20,094 nucleotides of DNA, taken from contig JBGSYN010000076.1 in NCBI GenBank assembly GCA_041750975.1, positions 1 through 20,094 of the forward strand, in the 5' to 3' direction. Below are positions 15,901 through 20,094 of the stretch, in pieces. How positions within the stretch are numbered: position 1 is the stretch's first letter; every line of letters begins with the position of its first letter. The translations under genes were made by a program, and so were the position numbers. This DNA comes from JBGSYN01 sp041750975 (GTDB lineage: Bacteria; Pseudomonadota; Alphaproteobacteria; Geminicoccales; Geminicoccaceae). The notes under the pieces were generated by a model. The model had not been told where the DNA came from. It made no database searches and saw only the letters and a program-made list of their open reading frames with translations.

Positions 15901-16790
15901 GCGTTCATGCCTGGCTCACCGTCGAGACGGCGCAATCCGAGTTTCACGCGAGCCTGCAGCGACTCTATGCCGGCTGGCGCAGCTTGATCCGCAACCCGCT
16001 CGGCTCTGCAGGGCTTGCGGTAATTTGCCTGTTGATCCTGGTCGCCGCCTTCGCCCCGGCCATCGCCACCCACAACCCCTACCAGCAGGACCTCACCGCA
16101 CCATTATTGCCGCCGGGCGGCTCGCACCTTCTGGGCACGGACGAGCTCGGTCGCGATATCTTCTCGAGGCTCATCTACGGCTCCCGGATCACGCTGATGA
16201 TCGTCGTCCTCGTGAGCGTCATCGTCGCCCCGATCGGGCTCATTCTCGGCACCGTCTCAGGTGTCATGGGCGGCATCGTCGATATCGTCATCATGCGCGT
16301 GACTGACCTGTTTCTGGCCTTTCCGAGCTTGATCCTGGCACTCGCCTTCGTCGCCGCCCTGGGGCCGGGGCTCGAGAACGCGATTGTCGCCATAGCACTC
16401 ACCGCCTGGCCGCCGATCGCCCGCCTCGCCCGCGCCGAGACCCTGACCGTGCGCGGCAGCGACTATATCGCAGCAGTCCGGCTGCAGGGCGCTTCGACCC
16501 GGCGGATCATCCTTCGCCACGTCGTGCCGATGTGCATCCCCTCGGTCGTGGTCCGGGTCACGCTCAACATGGCGGCCATTATCCTGACGGCGGCCGGTCT
16601 CGGCTTTCTCGGCCTCGGTGCCCAGCCGCCGATGGCGGAATGGGGGGCCATGGTTTCGACCGGCCGGCGCTATATGCTGGATAGCTGGTGGGTCGTAACC
16701 ATGCCGGGCATCGCCATTCTCGTCGTCAGCCTCGCCTTCAATCTCTTCGGCGATGCCTTGCGCGACGTCCTCGATCCAAGGGGTGAGTAG
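15897..16790 (+). CDS. ABC importer inner-membrane permease, DppC/OppC type
   Basis: This 297-residue second half of the channel starts inside the previous gene (ATGA overlap). After a cytoplasmic N-terminus comes the first membrane helix (GLAVICLLILVAAFAPAIA). The DppC hallmark LLGTDELGRDIFSRLIYGSR follows, then five further hydrophobic segments. The EAA loop reads SDYIAAVRLQGASTRRIILR, and the C-terminus is LFGDALRDVLDPRGE. Both are standard for the family, as is the length. Its stop is one base from the next start, and the ribosome-binding site of that gene (AAGGGG, 16778-16783) lies inside this gene's last codons. Translation of the importer subunits is therefore tightly linked. Confidence 0.95.
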   Translation: MSVHAWLTVETAQSEFHASLQRLYAGWRSLIRNPLGSAGLAVICLLILVAAFAPAIATHNPYQQDLTAPLLPPGGSHLLGTDELGRDIFSRLIYGSRITLMIVVLVSVIVAPIGLILGTVSGVMGGIVDIVIMRVTDLFLAFPSLILALAFVAALGPGLENAIVAIALTAWPPIARLARAETLTVRGSDYIAAVRLQGASTRRIILRHVVPMCIPSVVVRVTLNMAAIILTAAGLGFLGLGAQPPMAEWGAMVSTGRRYMLDSWWVVTMPGIAILVVSLAFNLFGDALRDVLDPRGE

Positions 16791-16791
16791 G

Positions 16792-17649
16792 ATGACCCAG
16801 CCTTTGCTCGAGGTCGAACGCCTGCGGGTGCGGTTCACGAGCGATCATGACGTGCTCGACGCGGTCGACGGCATCTCCTTCACCGTCGGGCGTGAAAAGC
16901 TCGGCATCGTCGGCGAATCGGGCTCCGGGAAGTCGATGACGGGGCGGGCGATCCTCAAGCTGACGCCGCCGCAGGCCCAGGTCCAGGCGGAGACGCTGCG
17001 CTTCGAGGAGATCGATCTCATTCATGCGAGCGAGCGGCAAATGCTCCATGTGCGTGGCCGGCGCATCGCCATGATCCTGCAGGACCCGAAATTCTCGCTC
17101 AATCCCGTGGTCAAGGTTGGCGAGCAGATCGCCGAAGCCTATCGCATCCACCACCGTGCGGGCCGGCGTGAGGCCGACGAGCGCGCGCTTTCGATGCTCG
17201 AGGCGGTCCATATCCGCGATTCCAGGCGGGTCTTCCAGCTCTATCCGCACGAGGTCTCGGGCGGCATGGGCCAGCGCATCATGATCGCCATGATGCTGAT
17301 CCCCGAGCCCGCGCTTTTGATCGCGGACGAGCCAACCTCGGCCCTCGACGTCACGGTGCGGCTCGAGATCCTGGCGCTGCTCGACGAGATGGTGGAGCGG
17401 CGTGGCCTCGGCATCATGTTCATCAGCCACGATCTGAACCTGGTGCGCCATTTCTGCGACCGCGTGCTGATCATGTATGCGGGGCGGATCGTCGAGGCGC
17501 TGCCCGCAGCCGAGCTCGATCGGGCGCAGCATCCCTATACGCGGGGGCTCCTGGCAGCATTGCCCCGGATCAAGGAGCCGCGTCGGCGTCTGGCGGTGCT
17601 GGCGCGCGATCCCCGCTGGCGGGAAGAACCGAGCGTCGTCGCCTCATGA
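16792..17649 (+). CDS. ABC importer ATPase, DppD/OppD type
   Basis: This 285-residue cytoplasmic ATPase energises the importer. Visible motifs are Walker A GESGSGKS (41-48), a Q-loop in ILQDPKFSLNPV, signature VSGGMGQR (155-162), Walker B LLIADE (175-180) followed by PTSALDVT, and H-loop H213 in ISHDLNLVRHF. The C-terminal HPYTRGLLAALP is the start of the oligopeptide-transporter C-terminal region. At 285 residues it is about 40 shorter than E. coli DppD because the tail after that region is cut back. The signature VSGGMGQR differs slightly from the usual LSGGMRQR, but the core SGG is intact. It shares an ATGA overlap with the next ATPase gene. Confidence 0.95.
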   Translation: MTQPLLEVERLRVRFTSDHDVLDAVDGISFTVGREKLGIVGESGSGKSMTGRAILKLTPPQAQVQAETLRFEEIDLIHASERQMLHVRGRRIAMILQDPKFSLNPVVKVGEQIAEAYRIHHRAGRREADERALSMLEAVHIRDSRRVFQLYPHEVSGGMGQRIMIAMMLIPEPALLIADEPTSALDVTVRLEILALLDEMVERRGLGIMFISHDLNLVRHFCDRVLIMYAGRIVEALPAAELDRAQHPYTRGLLAALPRIKEPRRRLAVLARDPRWREEPSVVAS

Positions 17650-18389
17650 TCGAGGTCGTTGATCTCACCGTCGAATTCGGCGAGGGCCGGGGCCATATGC
17701 GGGCGGTCGACCGGGTCTCGTTCGAGGTCGAGGCGGGTCAGAGCTTCGGCATCGTCGGCGAATCGGGCAGCGGCAAATCGACCGTGCTCAGGGCCTTGGC
17801 CGGGCTCAATACCCGCTATGACGGCATCATCCGGGTGGCCGGTGCCGAGGTCGCCCATCGTCGCGACAAGGCTTTCTACAAGCGCGTCCAGATGGTCTTT
17901 CAGGACCCCTACGGCTCGCTGCATCCGCGCCAGACGGTGCATGCCCAGCTGATCGAGCCCGCGCGCATCCACCACCTCGACCGGGCCGGACAGCGGGTCG
18001 AGGTGGCGATCGAATCGGTCGGCCTGCCGGCCTCGTTCCGCTTTCGCTATCCGCACCAGCTCTCGGGCGGACAGCGCCAGCGGGTGGCGATTGCCCGGAG
18101 CCTCGTGCTCGAGCCCGAGATCCTGCTGCTCGACGAGCCGACTTCCGCCCTCGACGTTTCGGTGCAGGCCGAAATCTTGAACCTCTTGGCGGATCTCAAA
18201 GCCAGCCGCCGCCTGACCTACATCTTCGTGTCGCACGATCTGGCGGTGATCGCGCATATGTGCGACCGCATTGCTGTCATGTCCGAAGGCAGGATCGTCG
18301 AACAGCTGCCGATCGACGATCTTATCAACAGCAACTGTACCGACCCTTATACCCGCAAGCTGCTCACGGCGAGCGAAGCCTATGGCTAG
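17646..18389 (+). CDS. ABC importer ATPase, DppF/OppF type (short form)
   Basis: This is a 247-residue second ATPase that forms the heterodimer with the DppD-like subunit. It has Walker A GESGSGKS (38-45), Q-loop FQDPYGSLHPRQ, signature LSGGQRQR (139-146), Walker B LLLDE (160-164) followed by PTSALDVS, and H197 in VSHDLAVIAHM. It ends DPYTRKLLTASEAYG, so it stops at the beginning of the usual C-terminal oligopeptide-transporter domain. It lacks about 70-80 residues compared with E. coli DppF. All catalytic motifs are complete, and the neighbours are intact and closely spaced, so I take it as a functional short form rather than a fragment. It is followed by 27 bases to the enolase-superfamily gene. 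Confidence 0.94.
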   Translation: MIEVVDLTVEFGEGRGHMRAVDRVSFEVEAGQSFGIVGESGSGKSTVLRALAGLNTRYDGIIRVAGAEVAHRRDKAFYKRVQMVFQDPYGSLHPRQTVHAQLIEPARIHHLDRAGQRVEVAIESVGLPASFRFRYPHQLSGGQRQRVAIARSLVLEPEILLLDEPTSALDVSVQAEILNLLADLKASRRLTYIFVSHDLAVIAHMCDRIAVMSEGRIVEQLPIDDLINSNCTDPYTRKLLTASEAYG

Positions 18390-18416
18390 TCACGATCTGG
18401 AAGCACTGGAGGCCCG

Positions 18417-19571
18417 ATGAAAATCGAACGCGTCGAAACCGTCACCTTCAAGACGGTGAGCAACAAGATGAACGACACCGACGGTCATACCCATCCGGGG
18501 CCGGAGCGCGAAACCAGGGGCGCGCTGCTGCGGCTGGTAACCGATGACGGCCAAGTCGGCCAAGTGCTGGCGCCGGGCCTTGCTGACGTGCGAGACGATC
18601 TCTTGAGCCAATATGTGCGGCCGATCGTCGAGGGTGCGGACCCGATGCGCCATGAGCGGATCTGGCAGGCGATGTATAAATGGCAGCGCGGCAGCGGCGG
18701 CAAGTTCACCGACCGGACCTTGGCTGCGGTCGACCTGGCGCTGTGGGATCTGATCGGCAAGATCACGAGCCAGCCCGTTTGGAAGCTGGTCGGTGGCTAC
18801 CGCGACAAGATCCTGGCCTATGGCAGCACCATGTGCGGCGACGATCTGGAGAACGGGCTCGCGACGCCCGAGGATTATGGCCGCTTCGCCGAATGGATGG
18901 TCAAGGAGCGCGGCTACAAGGCGGTCAAGCTCCACACCTGGATGCCGCCGATCCCGGGTGCGCCCAACGTTAAGCTCGACGTCGCCGCCTGTGCGGCGGT
19001 GCGCGAGGCGGTCGGCCCGGACATTCCCCTCATGCTCGATCCGAACCATTGGTACAGCCGCCAGGACACGCTCTGGCTCGCCCGGCAATTGGAGCAGCTC
19101 GGTTTCCTCTGGATGGAGGAGCCGATGGAGGAAGCCTCGATCAGCTCCTATCAGTGGCTCTCGAGCAATGTCGGGCTCAACATCCTCGGCCCCGAATCGG
19201 CAGCGGGGAAATACTGGACCCGCGCCGAATGGGCCGCCAAGGGGGCCTGCGACATGCTCCGCACCGGTGTGTGGGACGTCGGCGGTATCGGCCCTTCGAT
19301 GAAGGTCGGCCACCTCGCCGAAAGCTTCCACATGCTGTGCGAGGTTCACGGCACCGGCGCTGGCAACATGGCGATTTGTGCTGCGATCCCGAATACCACC
19401 TTTTACGAGCGGGGGCTGCTGCATCCCTTCATCGACTACGATCAGCCGGGACCGCATCTCAATCGTATCGATGACGAGATGGACCATGAGGGCTACGTTC
19501 ACTTCCGCGACGAGCCGGGCCTTGGGCAGGACATCGACGAGGCCTACATCGAGGCCAATCGCATTGGCTGA
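18417..19571 (+). CDS. Mandelate racemase / muconate lactonizing enzyme family protein (enolase superfamily)
   Basis: This 384-residue protein has the enolase-superfamily layout: an N-terminal alpha/beta capping domain (about 1-125), a TIM-barrel and a C-terminal cap. These enzymes abstract a proton alpha to a carboxylate using Mg2+. All expected residues are present: K171-x-H173 on barrel strand 2 (KAVKLHTW), metal ligands D208 (with N210, MLDPNHWY), E234 (WMEEPM) and E260 (LGPESAA), the D287/H311 dyad (GVWDVGG and EVHGTGAGN) and E331 (FYERG). This is the mandelate-racemase subgroup pattern, with KxH instead of the KxK of mandelate racemase itself. Dehydration or epimerisation of a hydroxy acid or sugar acid is therefore likely, but the substrate is unassigned. 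GGAGG lies 4 bases before the ATG. Its place right after a complete importer suggests that it acts on the imported compound. Confidence 0.92.
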   Translation: MKIERVETVTFKTVSNKMNDTDGHTHPGPERETRGALLRLVTDDGQVGQVLAPGLADVRDDLLSQYVRPIVEGADPMRHERIWQAMYKWQRGSGGKFTDRTLAAVDLALWDLIGKITSQPVWKLVGGYRDKILAYGSTMCGDDLENGLATPEDYGRFAEWMVKERGYKAVKLHTWMPPIPGAPNVKLDVAACAAVREAVGPDIPLMLDPNHWYSRQDTLWLARQLEQLGFLWMEEPMEEASISSYQWLSSNVGLNILGPESAAGKYWTRAEWAAKGACDMLRTGVWDVGGIGPSMKVGHLAESFHMLCEVHGTGAGNMAICAAIPNTTFYERGLLHPFIDYDQPGPHLNRIDDEMDHEGYVHFRDEPGLGQDIDEAYIEANRIG

Positions 19572-19588
19572 GAACGGAGGAAGCGAGC

Positions 19589-20094
19589 GTGAGTGACGGA
19601 CCCTACGATCTGGTCGTGATCGGCGGCGGGCCGGGCGGCTATGTCTGCGCCATCAAGGCGGCGCAGCTTGGCCTCAAAGTGGCTTGTGTCGAAAAGCGCG
19701 GCCGGCTCGGCGGTACCTGCCTCAATGTCGGCTGCATTCCCTCGAAGGCGCTCCTGCACACCTCGCATCTGTTCGAGGAAGCCAAGAACGGGATGGATCA
19801 TTTCGGCATCAAGGTCGGTTCGGTCGAACTCGATCTCGACGCCATGCTGGAGAACAAGGACCAGGTCGTCGACGGGCTGACCAAGGGGGTCGAGTTCCTC
19901 TTCAAGAAGAACAAGGTCGACTATGTCCGGGGTCACGGTCGTCTTAAGGGGGACGGCAAGGTCGAGGTCGAGCTTTCGGACGGGGGCTCGACGACGCTCG
20001 AGGCCAAAAACATCGTCATCGCCACGGGCTCGGAATCGACCCCGCTCAAGGGTGTCGAGGTCGATGAGGAGCATGTCGTCACCTCGACGGGCGC
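19589..20094 (+). CDS. lpd: Dihydrolipoamide dehydrogenase (E3), N-terminal part (continues beyond the right edge)
   Basis: This flavoprotein reoxidises the dihydrolipoyl group of E2 with NAD+ and is shared by 2-oxo-acid dehydrogenase complexes. The first 168 codons are visible. They show the FAD-binding Rossmann motif VVIGGGPGGYVCA (9-21), E35 at the end of beta-2, and the redox-active disulfide C44/C49 in GGTCLNVGCIPSK (41-53). The second FAD contact, IVIATGSE, lies at about 141-148. The start is a GTG with GGAGG 8 bases upstream; no ATG fits the conserved N-terminus. It begins 17 bases after the enolase-superfamily gene in the same orientation, so it belongs to the suc cluster but is separated from sucB by the inserted importer cassette. 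Confidence 0.96.
   Translation, partial: MSDGPYDLVVIGGGPGGYVCAIKAAQLGLKVACVEKRGRLGGTCLNVGCIPSKALLHTSHLFEEAKNGMDHFGIKVGSVELDLDAMLENKDQVVDGLTKGVEFLFKKNKVDYVRGHGRLKGDGKVEVELSDGGSTTLEAKNIVIATGSESTPLKGVEVDEEHVVTSTG

Overview
The window comes from a GC-rich bacterium, most likely an alphaproteobacterium (Rhodospirillales-like or a neighbouring order). The evidence is the gene order mdh-sucC-sucD-sucA-sucB...lpd, a ribbon-helix-helix regulator of the type common in that class, and strong G/C bias at third codon positions from about 1.95 kb onward. The closest genus cannot be told from the sequence alone.

Left part (1-1946, minus strand). This stretch looks accessory and is visibly more AT-rich, at least between genes. 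It holds the start of an unrecognised protein cut by the window edge, with a good sigma70-type promoter. It also holds a two-gene unit: a 248-residue protein of unknown family, translationally coupled to a PIN-domain nuclease-like gene. The PIN gene carries an in-frame TGA exactly where a tryptophan codon would fit, so it is probably a fresh pseudogene or a sequencing error. A 353-base gap upstream contains two sets of inverted repeats.

Middle part (1947-5324). A regulator with an N-terminal ribbon-helix-helix domain and a PAS-like domain is read leftward. It diverges from a 797-residue secreted calcium-binding RTX-type protein that carries a type I secretion C-terminal signal. The RTX gene is followed by two hairpins, the second with a 16-pair stem.

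Right part (5463-20094, plus strand). This is a TCA-cycle gene cluster: malate dehydrogenase, succinyl-CoA synthetase beta and alpha, and 2-oxoglutarate dehydrogenase E1 and E2. Its last member, dihydrolipoamide dehydrogenase (E3), begins only at 19589 and runs off the edge. Between E2 and E3 lies a compact 6.9-kb cassette. It contains a small secreted DUF1311/LprI-like protein, a complete five-gene peptide-type ABC importer (binding protein, two permeases, two ATPases) and an enolase-superfamily (mandelate racemase type) enzyme. All genes are co-directional with very short gaps or overlaps, so the cassette and lpd are probably co-transcribed, perhaps with an extra internal start before the binding-protein gene.

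I found no CRISPR array, tRNA, rRNA, complete insertion sequence or recognised defence system. The items most worth a second look are the catabolic/transport cassette inside the 2-oxoglutarate dehydrogenase operon, the PIN unit with its unknown partner and in-frame stop, the RHH-PAS regulator, and several strong inverted repeats.
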